Positions 1 to 6,687 of a DNA stretch of 17,855 nt are shown in pieces. This DNA comes from Hyphomicrobiales bacterium (GTDB taxonomy: Bacteria > Pseudomonadota > Alphaproteobacteria > Rhizobiales > OSC116). Position 1 is the first letter of the stretch; every line of letters starts with the position of its first letter. The translations under genes and the position numbers were made by a program. The notes under the pieces are model-generated. The model searched no databases. It had not been told where the DNA came from and was given only the letters and a program-made list of their open reading frames with translations. The stretch is from positions 1-17,855 of the forward strand of contig JABSRY010000009.1 in assembly GCA_013214985.1 (NCBI GenBank). The letters are read 5' to 3'.

Positions 1-39
1 TTTCAGACATATCAATATAGGAACTGAGTGTTTATTTGT

Positions 40-321
40 TTATCTGTGTATAAACAAAATAAATATCAAAGCGGTTAGTTTGGCTTTCATGGGGATAATT
101 TTATGTGTTTCCCAATTTTGCAGGCTTTCACCAAATCGCGGGTGGTTAAGCAGCCAATTGTGCATTTTTTTAGAACCTTTTGAAAAAGCCCATAATGCAA
201 CAATCATAAACGGCGTGGTTGGTAATATCGGTAAAAATATGCCAATAAAGCCCAAGGCAAAACTCACATAACCAAGCGTTAAATAAAATATGCTTTTTGC
301 GTTAAATTTGTTATTTCCCAT
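40..321 (-). CDS. DUF454 (YbaN-type) small inner-membrane protein, short C-terminus
   Basis: This is a 93-residue membrane protein of the DUF454/YbaN family, whose biochemical role is not known. The sequence shows a hydrophobic stretch from about residue 11 to 46 with the family pattern of an LGY segment followed by FLPILPTTPF, then WLLNHPRFG and a tryptophan-containing IP-x-KAK segment that ends the recognisable domain. Family members as I remember them run to about 120 to 130 residues with a further hydrophobic segment. Here the protein stops after LIFILFIHR, just as that last segment begins. Neither of the other two minus-strand frames restores a hydrophobic continuation, so a simple frameshift is not evident. 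The ATG lies 6 bases after the manB stop with no clear ribosome site, which suggests translational coupling as the last gene of the operon. The family call is fairly secure; function is unassigned. Confidence 0.75.
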   Translation of the reverse strand: MGNNKFNAKSIFYLTLGYVSFALGFIGIFLPILPTTPFMIVALWAFSKGSKKMHNWLLNHPRFGESLQNWETHKIIPMKAKLTALIFILFIHR

Positions 322-327
322 GGTTTA

Positions 328-1719
328 TTATGCACGCAATATCGCAAGAATTTCAGCAGTTTTTGTGTCCACAAGCGCTTGGTTGCCGCGCCCTTCAACA
401 TTCAGGCGCACAACAGGCTCGGTGTTTGAGCTACGTAAATTAAACCGCCATTCGGCAAATTCCAAACTAATGCCATCCATATATTCTTCTAACAATGCAT
501 CCCCTTTAAACGCGGCAAGCACATTGGCAATCGCCGCTTTTGGGTCAGCAATCGTGCTATTAATTTCGCCAGATGATGGAAATGCACTAATTCTATCATT
601 CAACATTTCAGATAATTTTTGGCCTTTAAGGGATAATAATTCAATGACCAATAACCACGGTATCATACCACTATCGCAATAGGCAAAATCTTTAAAATAA
701 TGATGAGCCGACATTTCGCCGCCATAAATCGCATCTTGCTCACGCATTAATTTTTTAATAAATGAATGTCCCGATTTGCATTTGAGCGGAACACCTGAAT
801 TTTTTTCAATGATATCAATCGAGTTCCATGTTAGGCGTGCATCGTAAACAATTTTTGCCCCTTGGTTTTTAACTAAAAATGCTTCGGCCAACAGGCCAAC
901 AATATAATAGCCCTCTACAAATGCGCCCGTTTCATCAAAAAAGAAACAACGGTCAAAATCACCATCCCATGCAATGCCAATATCCGCACCATGGGCTTTA
1001 ACCGCGTTGGCTGTCGCGTCTCTATTTTCAATCAACATCGGGTTCGGAATACCATTGGGGAAAGCCCCATCCGCATCATTGTGAATTTTAATCAATTCAA
1101 TAGGTACGTCCAATTGCTTAAACTTAGCTTCAAGCGCATCGGCGATATGCCCGGCTGCACCATTGCCGGCATTAACCACCAATTTCAGTGGTTTTAAATT
1201 CTCGATATTAATATAAGTCATTAAATGGTCGATATAATCTGCTTCGTTAGAATATTTAGAATAAGCGCCTTGCTCATCTTCTGGTACGACCTCATATTCA
1301 TTGGCTTCGGCCAGTAATTTAACTTTATCTAAACCATCTTCCAAACTCATTGGTATCGATTTTTCGCGTACAAATTTCATCCCATTATATTCAATAGGGT
1401 TGTGTGATGCGGTAATTTCAACCCCACCTGCCGCACCCAAATGCGATGTTGCAAAATAAATCTCTTCCGTACCCACCATGCCAAGGTCAATAACATCATA
1501 GCCCACCGCCATAATGCCATCGGCCATGGCAAGTTTTAGACCCTCACTGGTTGGGCGAATATCGCAGCCTAAAATAATAGTTTTGTTTTCACAGGCATTT
1601 TCGGCTTTTATAAAAGTCGCAAAAGCTCGCCCTAGTTTATAAGCAATCTCTTCGTTAAGCTCAGCGCCCAATTTACCACGAATATCATAGGCCTTAAAAC
1701 ATGTCAGATCAGTTGTCAT
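328..1719 (-). CDS. manB: Phosphomannomutase (CpsG/ManB type, possibly also phosphoglucomutase)
   Basis: This 463-residue cytoplasmic enzyme should interconvert mannose-6-phosphate and mannose-1-phosphate, feeding GDP-mannose for surface polysaccharide. All signature loops of the alpha-D-phosphohexomutase superfamily are visible: YDIRG at 11-15, the phosphoserine loop TASHNP at 103-108 (Ser105), the magnesium loop DGDFDR at 252-257, the sugar-recognition loop GGEMSAHH at 333-340, and the phosphate-binding loop RSSNTEPVVRLN at 429-440. Length and the LTCFKAYDIRGKLG opening closely recall enterobacterial CpsG/ManB from memory. The gene starts 15 bases after the paaX-like stop and ends 6 bases before the DUF454 gene, so it probably belongs to their operon. 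No GDP-mannose pyrophosphorylase (manC) or sugar-transferase gene is in the window. Activity on glucose phosphates is possible, since the family is often dual-specific; the sequence does not decide it. Confidence 0.93.
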   Translation of the reverse strand: MTTDLTCFKAYDIRGKLGAELNEEIAYKLGRAFATFIKAENACENKTIILGCDIRPTSEGLKLAMADGIMAVGYDVIDLGMVGTEEIYFATSHLGAAGGVEITASHNPIEYNGMKFVREKSIPMSLEDGLDKVKLLAEANEYEVVPEDEQGAYSKYSNEADYIDHLMTYINIENLKPLKLVVNAGNGAAGHIADALEAKFKQLDVPIELIKIHNDADGAFPNGIPNPMLIENRDATANAVKAHGADIGIAWDGDFDRCFFFDETGAFVEGYYIVGLLAEAFLVKNQGAKIVYDARLTWNSIDIIEKNSGVPLKCKSGHSFIKKLMREQDAIYGGEMSAHHYFKDFAYCDSGMIPWLLVIELLSLKGQKLSEMLNDRISAFPSSGEINSTIADPKAAIANVLAAFKGDALLEEYMDGISLEFAEWRFNLRSSNTEPVVRLNVEGRGNQALVDTKTAEILAILRA

Positions 1720-1734
1720 TATTTATCCATTAAA

Positions 1735-2670
1735 TTAAGTAAGTGTTTCAAAACGGGCTATATTGCTTTTATCAACTGGCTTCATTTTTTGCAACTCAAT
1801 ATTATCACCATAGTTATCTAGCGCCAAATCCGCCAATGGCGCGATAATTTTATATATATCCGCCACTAAAACCTGAGTTTCAAACCCCCGCCATTCGTCA
1901 TTGTGCAATTGCTTGGGCAAATATGGGTCTTTGAGTAATATTTTCCGATATTGGTGAATGAGTAAAAGCCGCAACATAAGTGCCGATTGATTGGTTATTT
2001 TTTCGCCGTTTTTTAAAGCAATATATATAGGCGCATATAATTTTATAAAATCTATATATTCTTGGTTTAACACCTCAAGCTGCCAAGTTTCATTGGCTAA
2101 TTGTTTGATAGCGGTTTGATCCTTATAAACAACGTCATTGCTAATCAGAATATTTTCATCAATACATATCTCTTGAATGATCGAAGTTTCAATAATTTCA
2201 AAATATTGTGGTTTAATCATTATCTGGCTATTAATGCTGGCAAAGCCCAAGGCAGATAGTTGTTTTTTCACGCTCAAACGTTGCTTATTACGCTCGCTAT
2301 TATTGCCAATAAAAACAACTTGTTGCCAACAACCAGCCCAATCATGCATGGGTAAATTATAAATTTTATGAGCCGCATTTTCGGCAGTTTTTTGGCCTTG
2401 TAACGAAAAACTATAAAAGCTATTGCGCCCAACATGCGCCCGCTTTAACCAGCCATCTGCGACCAAACGGGTTGTCGTAGTGCGCACGAGGCCAAAGTTC
2501 ATATCAAATAATTCTAATATTTTACCAATATTACTAAGCCAAACATCACCACCCCGCGCCGATATAACATCACCAAATAAGGTGATTATAAACGAGCCTG
2601 TGCGCCGTGGTTTTTGTAGCAAAAACAAATCTAATATTGCGTCTATTTGATGGGGTAAAGATTGGCTCAT
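1735..2670 (-). CDS. PaaX-family transcriptional repressor
   Basis: This 311-residue protein is a winged-helix regulator of the PaaX family, whose classic member represses phenylacetate catabolism and is released by phenylacetyl-CoA. The N-terminal DNA-binding domain shows the family pattern: SFIITLFGDVISARGGDVWL at 26-45, VRTTTTRLVADGWL at 62-75 and the wing GRNSFYSFSLQG at 81-92. A middle domain begins with WAGCWQQVVF at 111-120 and includes LSALGFAS. The C-terminal part carries LRLLLIHQYRKILLKDPYLP at about 233-252 followed by W260, as in PaaX. The start is supported by an AAGGG 10 bases upstream, lying within the end of the SH3 gene. It sits 13 bases after that gene and 15 bases before manB. 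No paa gene is nearby, so its ligand and targets cannot be taken from PaaX. I leave the symbol blank because regulation of phenylacetate is not supported here. Confidence 0.85.
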   Translation of the reverse strand: MSQSLPHQIDAILDLFLLQKPRRTGSFIITLFGDVISARGGDVWLSNIGKILELFDMNFGLVRTTTTRLVADGWLKRAHVGRNSFYSFSLQGQKTAENAAHKIYNLPMHDWAGCWQQVVFIGNNSERNKQRLSVKKQLSALGFASINSQIMIKPQYFEIIETSIIQEICIDENILISNDVVYKDQTAIKQLANETWQLEVLNQEYIDFIKLYAPIYIALKNGEKITNQSALMLRLLLIHQYRKILLKDPYLPKQLHNDEWRGFETQVLVADIYKIIAPLADLALDNYGDNIELQKMKPVDKSNIARFETLT

Positions 2671-2683
2671 TTTTCAGCAGCCC

Positions 2684-3295
2684 TTATTTAATTTTCTCAT
2701 TAACATAGGCACCCCATAAAAACTCCTGCTTAATATAACCCTGACTACTATTTTTGGTAATTTGGCACCAAGTGCCATCGCAGGCCTTAATGCGCGCTAA
2801 AACACCCGCTTCAAATTTGGCAACAATACGCGAGTTTTCATTACGTTCATTATGTATGGTAAAAAACCCTTCAACTTCCCACGGTTTAACCAAACCATAT
2901 CTAGCGCTCGATAAAAGTGAATGAAAAACCCAACCTTCTTCACCAAAATGATCGCGAATTTTACGCCAATTGTCATATTCTGCAATAATTTCTACGGGCA
3001 AATGTTTGCGTTTAAACTTCCAAGCAATATCAAATGTTTCTTTGGGGCCTTTACGCACATTTACTTCATCACGTTTTAGCGTCACAAACCGCGGTATTGG
3101 TAAACCAGTCCTGCCAATATCTAGCTTTTTCTTACTCGGTTTTGGGGCAATATTTACTGCTTCAGTTACATTTTCAACAATAACTTGTTTTTCAGTTTCT
3201 AATAAATCGCTAATCGACTTTGCATCACTTGCGGCATATGCAGAAAATGGCATTAAACCAATGCTTAAGCATAGAATAACCGAACTATATTTCAT
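2684..3295 (-). CDS. Secreted protein with two bacterial SH3-like domains
   Basis: This 203-residue protein has an N-terminal signal peptide (residues 1 to about 21: a lysine, a hydrophobic core, then a FSAYA-like cleavage site), so it should act in the periplasm. A linker rich in Lys and Glu (about 23-60) leads to LPIPRFVTLKRDEVNVRKGP at 65-84 and a first SH3 fold ending at GWVFHSLLS (121-129). A second, weaker SH3-like unit follows to about 198, with Cys172 and Cys177 close enough for a disulfide. The arrangement matches the SH3_4/COG3807 proteins common in alphaproteobacteria, thought to bind cell-wall peptides, though no specific ligand is known to me. The ATG is preceded by AAAGG about 9 bases away. 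It is the first gene of the apparent operon SH3, paaX-like, manB, DUF454. A catalytic domain is absent, so it is a binding or structural protein rather than a hydrolase. Confidence 0.85.
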   Translation of the reverse strand: MKYSSVILCLSIGLMPFSAYAASDAKSISDLLETEKQVIVENVTEAVNIAPKPSKKKLDIGRTGLPIPRFVTLKRDEVNVRKGPKETFDIAWKFKRKHLPVEIIAEYDNWRKIRDHFGEEGWVFHSLLSSARYGLVKPWEVEGFFTIHNERNENSRIVAKFEAGVLARIKACDGTWCQITKNSSQGYIKQEFLWGAYVNEKIK

Positions 3296-3337
3296 AAAAA
3301 CAAACCTTTAAATCAACAATTTGTAACCTTGTATTAT

Positions 3338-3366
3338 ATTATAGTTAACATGATACAAATAGACCA
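3338..3366 (-). promoter_or_regulatory. Candidate promoter for the SH3-paaX-manB operon
   Basis: On the minus strand two overlapping TATAAT boxes lie at 3333-3338 and 3338-3343. The one at 3338-3343 is 17 bases from TGGTCT at 3361-3366, which matches the -35 consensus at only three positions. The -35 lies in one arm of the inverted repeat 3362-3390. The -10 match is perfect, but AT-rich DNA makes such boxes common. Confidence 0.3.
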
Positions 3367-3390
3367 TAGAAAATAAAATTCTCTATGGTC
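3362..3390 (-). terminator. Hairpin downstream of cysK: weak terminator or operator
   Basis: The arms GACCATAGA (3362-3370) and TCTATGGTC (3382-3390) are perfectly complementary. In a minus-strand transcript the stem grows to 12 pairs by one G-U and two A-U pairs around a 5-base loop. It begins 27 bases after the cysK stop. The bases after the stem on the minus strand read TATTTGTATC, so there is no proper U-tract. It may be a weak cysK terminator, an mRNA-stabilising 3' hairpin, or a protein-binding dyad at the next operon's promoter. Confidence 0.5.
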
Positions 3391-3416
3391 AAATTTTTAT
3401 AAGATATTATTTCTAC

Positions 3417-4370
3417 TTACACACCATCAAAAAGTGCAGTGGTTAAATAGCGCTCGGCTGTGGATGGAATAATAACCACAATCTGCTTACCCTTCATATC
3501 ATCTCTAGAGCCAATTTCTAGCGCAGCAGCAATAGCAGCTCCCGATGAAATACCAACAGGGATACCATCATTTTTTGCTACTAAACGCGCAGTTTCAAAC
3601 GCCGTTTCATTGCCAATTGTAATCACTTCATCAATCAATGATTTATCCAAATTATCTGGTATAAAGCCCGCACCAATACCCTGAATTTTATGAGGGCCAG
3701 GAGGGTTACCTGAAATAATGGCACTGTCTTCTGGCTCAACCGCAACAATTTTGACATCTGGCTTTTTGTCTTTAAGCACAGCGCCAACACCAGTAATTGT
3801 ACCACCCGTACCAACACCTGCTATTAACACATCAATATTACCATTCGTGTCGTTCCAAATCTCAATCGCAGTTGTGCGTTTGTGTATTTCTGGGTTAGAT
3901 GGGTTGGAGAATTGTTGCGGAATAATCGCACCTTCAATTTCTTCTGCCAAGCTTTCAGCTTTTGCAATTGCGCCCTTCATGCCTTCTGCAGCAGGCGTAA
4001 GCTCTAAAGTAGCACCCAAAAATGCCAGCATTTTACGACGTTCAATCGACATGCTTTCTGGCATACATAAAATAAGTTTAATGCCTTTAGCCGCGGCTAC
4101 AAACGCCAGCGCAATGCCCGTATTGCCCGATGTCGGCTCAATTAAAACTGTATTTTCGTTAATTTTACCCGCCGCTTCCAAATCTTCAATCATCGCCACA
4201 CCGATACGGTCTTTAACCGAAGATAGCGGGTTAAAAAACTCAAGCTTTAATAAGATATCAGCTTTTACATTTTCCATTTTTGCTAAATTGTTTAACCGCA
4301 CAAGTGGTGTGTTACCAAATGTTTGAGTAATCGAGTCGTAAATTTTACCATGTCCAATTGTATCGCTCAT
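3417..4370 (-). CDS. cysK: Cysteine synthase A (O-acetylserine sulfhydrylase)
   Basis: This 317-residue PLP enzyme makes L-cysteine from O-acetyl-L-serine and sulfide in the cytoplasm, the last step of sulfur assimilation. Visible marks are GNTPLVRL at 19-26, the PLP lysine Lys53 in NPLSSVKDRIG, the substrate loop TSGNTG at 80-85, the phosphate-binding glycine loop GVGTGGT at 185-191, the GIGAGFIP segment at 231-238 and the C-terminal SSGAA from 275. Length is normal for CysK and shorter than cystathionine beta-synthase, and the SVKDR context favours CysK. The ATG has a good GAGGA ribosome site. It is the last gene of the coaBC-dut-rrf2 run, 24 bases after the Rrf2 regulator, which suggests that the regulator responds to sulfur or cysteine status. 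CysM remains possible, but the residue patterns fit CysK better. Confidence 0.95.
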   Translation of the reverse strand: MSDTIGHGKIYDSITQTFGNTPLVRLNNLAKMENVKADILLKLEFFNPLSSVKDRIGVAMIEDLEAAGKINENTVLIEPTSGNTGIALAFVAAAKGIKLILCMPESMSIERRKMLAFLGATLELTPAAEGMKGAIAKAESLAEEIEGAIIPQQFSNPSNPEIHKRTTAIEIWNDTNGNIDVLIAGVGTGGTITGVGAVLKDKKPDVKIVAVEPEDSAIISGNPPGPHKIQGIGAGFIPDNLDKSLIDEVITIGNETAFETARLVAKNDGIPVGISSGAAIAAALEIGSRDDMKGKQIVVIIPSTAERYLTTALFDGV

Positions 4371-4394
4371 ATTTTCCTCATCTTTGTTTTCAAG

Positions 4395-4847
4395 TTAAAT
4401 TGTAAAGTCGGTGTTAATTTCATTGCCCGTTGCAACATTATTTACAATGGCCTTTTGGTATAATTGTTCAATGCTAATGCGGTCAAATTGCTCCAACATT
4501 TGCGCCTGAATTTCGTTCCATAAAGGCTCAACTACTAATGTCGCCAGTTCAGACTGAACAGTAATTTCAAGCTCTTCTTGGCGCTCAAGCTCGTCAACCA
4601 CCCGCACAATATCGCCAACGCTAATGCGCCTGCGCTCTTTTGCTAGGCGGTACCCGCCTTTGGGGCCACGCACGCCTTTTAATATACCTTCGCGCACCAA
4701 TTGTTGCATCACCTGCTCCAAATAACGCTGCGGTATGCCCTGTCGTTTGGTAATATCTTTAGACTGAACGGGGTTAGGCCGTGCATTATATGCAACGTCT
4801 AATACGGCTTCAATCGCCAATAAAGTTTTTCGTGTTAATCTTAACAT
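4395..4847 (-). CDS. Rrf2-family transcriptional regulator without Fe-S cysteines
   Basis: This 150-residue protein is a winged-helix regulator of the Rrf2 family (relatives: IscR, RirA, NsrR, CymR). The opening MLRLTRKTLLAIEAVLDVAY is typical. A helix-turn-helix spans about 25-52 with GIPQRYLEQVMQQLVREGIL, and the wing GVRGPKGGYRLAK lies at 58-70. There is no cysteine anywhere, so it cannot bind a cluster through the three cysteines that IscR, NsrR and RirA use. In this respect it resembles Bacillus CymR, which senses cysteine by forming a complex with CysK. That parallel is an inference from the missing cysteines and from cysK lying 24 bases downstream. The gene begins 12 bases after dut, with CGGAT just before the ATG as a modest ribosome site. 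Family is secure; the signal sensed and the target genes are unknown. Confidence 0.88.
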   Translation of the reverse strand: MLRLTRKTLLAIEAVLDVAYNARPNPVQSKDITKRQGIPQRYLEQVMQQLVREGILKGVRGPKGGYRLAKERRRISVGDIVRVVDELERQEELEITVQSELATLVVEPLWNEIQAQMLEQFDRISIEQLYQKAIVNNVATGNEINTDFTI

Positions 4848-4859
4848 ATTTAAATCCGA

Positions 4860-5318
4860 TTATTTAACGCCAGTTGAACCATAACCGCCTGCACCACGAT
4901 CAGTTTTACTCAGAGATTCAACTTTATGAAACTCCATTTGCACCACGGGTGCTAAAATTAATTGCGCCACGCGCTCCCCGCGCTCAATCACATAGTCTTT
5001 TTGCCCTAAATTAATCAGCAATACACCCACTTCACCTCTATAATCACTATCAATAGTGCCTGGTGCATTTGCTACGGTTACACCGTGTTTAAATGCCAAA
5101 CCAGAGCGGGGACGAACCTGAACTTCATAATTTAACGGTATTTCCATATTAAGCCCTGTCGCAATTAATTTGCGTTCTCCTGGCTTTAGGGTAATCGGTG
5201 CATCTGCATCAATTGCGGCACGCACATCTAAGCCAGCACTGCCAATTGTTGCATATTCGGGCAAATCCAAACCTTCAAAATGCGCTAATGTTACTAACTT
5301 AACACCTATTTTACTCAT
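4860..5318 (-). CDS. dut: Deoxyuridine 5'-triphosphate nucleotidohydrolase (dUTPase)
   Basis: This 152-residue homotrimeric enzyme hydrolyses dUTP to dUMP and pyrophosphate, keeping uracil out of DNA and supplying dUMP for thymidylate synthesis. All five trimeric dUTPase motifs can be read: AGLDVRAA (28-35), RSGLAFKHGV (71-80), GTIDSDYRGEVGVLLIN (87-103) with the catalytic Asp of the IDSDYRGE loop, RGERVAQLILAPV (113-125) and the flexible RGAGGYGSTG (141-150) near the C-terminus. The start ATG overlaps the end of coaBC (shared ATGAGTAA, 8 bases), so the two are translationally coupled; coaBC-dut adjacency is common in bacteria. Length and motif order are normal. No odd features. Confidence 0.97.
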   Translation of the reverse strand: MSKIGVKLVTLAHFEGLDLPEYATIGSAGLDVRAAIDADAPITLKPGERKLIATGLNMEIPLNYEVQVRPRSGLAFKHGVTVANAPGTIDSDYRGEVGVLLINLGQKDYVIERGERVAQLILAPVVQMEFHKVESLSKTDRGAGGYGSTGVK

Positions 5319-6525
5319 CTTTTATTCTTCCAATATACTCTATTATTTGCTTAGCGATTTGGGTTTTACTGGCCAAATCCCAATGTTCAATCTGTTCATC
5401 ATTCAACTTTATCAAGCTAATTTTATTGTGATCACCACCCATAATACCCGTTTTGGGGCTTACGTCATTGACGATCATAAGGTCGCAGCCTTTACGCTTA
5501 ATTTTGGCTTTTGCATTGTCAATTACATTGTCTGTTTCGGCGGCGAAACCAACAACCAACTTAGGGCGATTATTTTTTAAATTGGATATAGTTTTTAAGA
5601 TATCGGGATTCTCAACAAAACTGAGTGTTTTAATTTCATCACCTACTTGTTTCTTAATTTTCTTATCCGAATAATCGGCTATTTTCCAATCGGCAACGGC
5701 GGCGGCAAAAATAGCAATGTCAACAGGCAGTGCCTGATTAACAGCATCAAGCATTTGTTCTGCGGTTGTCACTTTAACGGCATTAACCCCAAGCGGAATA
5801 ACCTCGTTAGATGGCCCCGTAATTAGGGTAACAATTGCCCCAGCATCACGCGCAGCGACGGCCAAGGCATAGCCTTGCTTGCCCGATGATAAATTGCCTA
5901 AAAACCGAACAGGGTCTATTGGCTCATGCGTTGGGCCCGCAGTAATCAGCAGCTTTTTACCCGTTAAAACTTTAACCGCTGGCGCAAAAAACTCATTCAA
6001 TGCCACTAATATATCGTCAGGGTCTGACAAACGGCCAAAGCCAAATTCGCCACACGCCATATCACCCTCAACAGGGCCAATAAAGCCAATGCCGTTTTTA
6101 CGCAATATTGACATGTTATTCTGTGTAGCAGGGCTTTCCCACATCCGCACATTCATCGCGGGTGCCACTAAAATCGGGCTATCGGTCGCCAATAACAAAG
6201 TAGTTGGCAAATCATCTGCAATGCCATGGGCTAATTTTGCAAGTATATTGGCGGTTGCGGGCATCACTAAAATTAAATCATTTTCTCGCGAAAGGCTAAT
6301 ATGTCCCATTTCAGCTTCATCAGTTAAGCTGAATAATTCTTCATAAACTTTATTTTCACTAAGCGCCGCAACCGACAAAGGGGTAACAAATTGTTTAGCA
6401 GATTTAGTCATTACTACCGTAACACCACGGCCCGATTTTTTAATCAATCTAATAAGCTCAAGCGCCTTATAGGCTGCAATACCACCACTTATAATCAGTA
6501 GAATTTTTTTACCCAAAACAGACAT
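5311..6525 (-). CDS. coaBC: Bifunctional phosphopantothenoylcysteine decarboxylase / phosphopantothenate-cysteine ligase
   Basis: This 404-residue bifunctional enzyme (old name Dfp) joins cysteine to 4'-phosphopantothenate using CTP, then decarboxylates the product to 4'-phosphopantetheine with FMN, two steps of coenzyme A synthesis. The N-terminal CoaC half shows SGGIAAYK (13-20), the catalytic His75 in MGHISL, PATANILAKL (89-98), PAMN (122-125) and Cys158 in the substrate-recognition flap DMACGEFGFGR. The C-terminal CoaB half begins near 188 with GKKLLITAGPTHEPIDPVRF, continues with NLSSGKQG (Asn211 matches the catalytic Asn of the E. coli enzyme), and has the AKIKRKGCDLMIVND lysine motif at 340-354. 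It heads the minus-strand run and overlaps dut by 8 bases. Since CoaB consumes cysteine, having cysK in the same run makes metabolic sense, although this link is my inference. Confidence 0.97.
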   Translation of the reverse strand: MSVLGKKILLIISGGIAAYKALELIRLIKKSGRGVTVVMTKSAKQFVTPLSVAALSENKVYEELFSLTDEAEMGHISLSRENDLILVMPATANILAKLAHGIADDLPTTLLLATDSPILVAPAMNVRMWESPATQNNMSILRKNGIGFIGPVEGDMACGEFGFGRLSDPDDILVALNEFFAPAVKVLTGKKLLITAGPTHEPIDPVRFLGNLSSGKQGYALAVAARDAGAIVTLITGPSNEVIPLGVNAVKVTTAEQMLDAVNQALPVDIAIFAAAVADWKIADYSDKKIKKQVGDEIKTLSFVENPDILKTISNLKNNRPKLVVGFAAETDNVIDNAKAKIKRKGCDLMIVNDVSPKTGIMGGDHNKISLIKLNDEQIEHWDLASKTQIAKQIIEYIGRIKDE

Positions 6526-6641
6526 TACAAACCCAATAAAACTAATAAAGTTATTTTACATTTATATATGTTGTATATATTTAATTCACACAAATCAACT
6601 GCCAATATATAATGCACAAACAATAGTGTATTAACTGGGGG

Positions 6642-6685
6642 TTACGCAATTTTGTAGATTGACAGTTAAAAGCCATTTACGCAAT
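6642..6685. repeat. Two direct copies of TTACGCAAT, 35 bases apart
   Basis: TTACGCAAT occurs at 6642-6650 and again at 6677-6685 in the same orientation, flanking the TTGACA box of the probable argD promoter. The second copy also forms a dyad, GCAAT-ATC-ATTGC, at 6681-6693. Position and repetition suggest a regulator-binding site, but no known operator is recognised. Confidence 0.5.
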
Positions 6686-6687
6686 AT
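6659..6687 (+). promoter_or_regulatory. Candidate sigma-70 type promoter for argD-argF
   Basis: TTGACA at 6659-6664 matches the -35 consensus exactly. At 17 bases spacing lies CAATAT (6682-6687), which matches the -10 consensus at three of six positions. The promoter would leave a leader of roughly 45 bases before the argD ATG. The -35 is convincing and the -10 is not. Confidence 0.4.

Noticed and set aside
1..39. Possible start of another minus-strand gene (ATG at 8-10 reading MSE).
   Set aside because: Only about three codons are visible and no ribosome site is clear.
3718..4326. A 202-codon open frame opposite cysK.
   Set aside because: It is fully inside cysK, whose motifs are unmistakable; the translation is Ser/Ala/Pro-rich with no family features.
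6563..6579. TATATA-TGTTG-TATATA inverted repeat near the coaBC start.
   Set aside because: The arms are pure TA repeats, which pair by low complexity; no stronger signal supports an operator.
6568..6612. A 14-codon open frame (MLYIFNSHKS...) in the argD leader, considered as an attenuation leader peptide.
   Set aside because: No ribosome site, no arginine codons, and no terminator or antiterminator hairpin follows.
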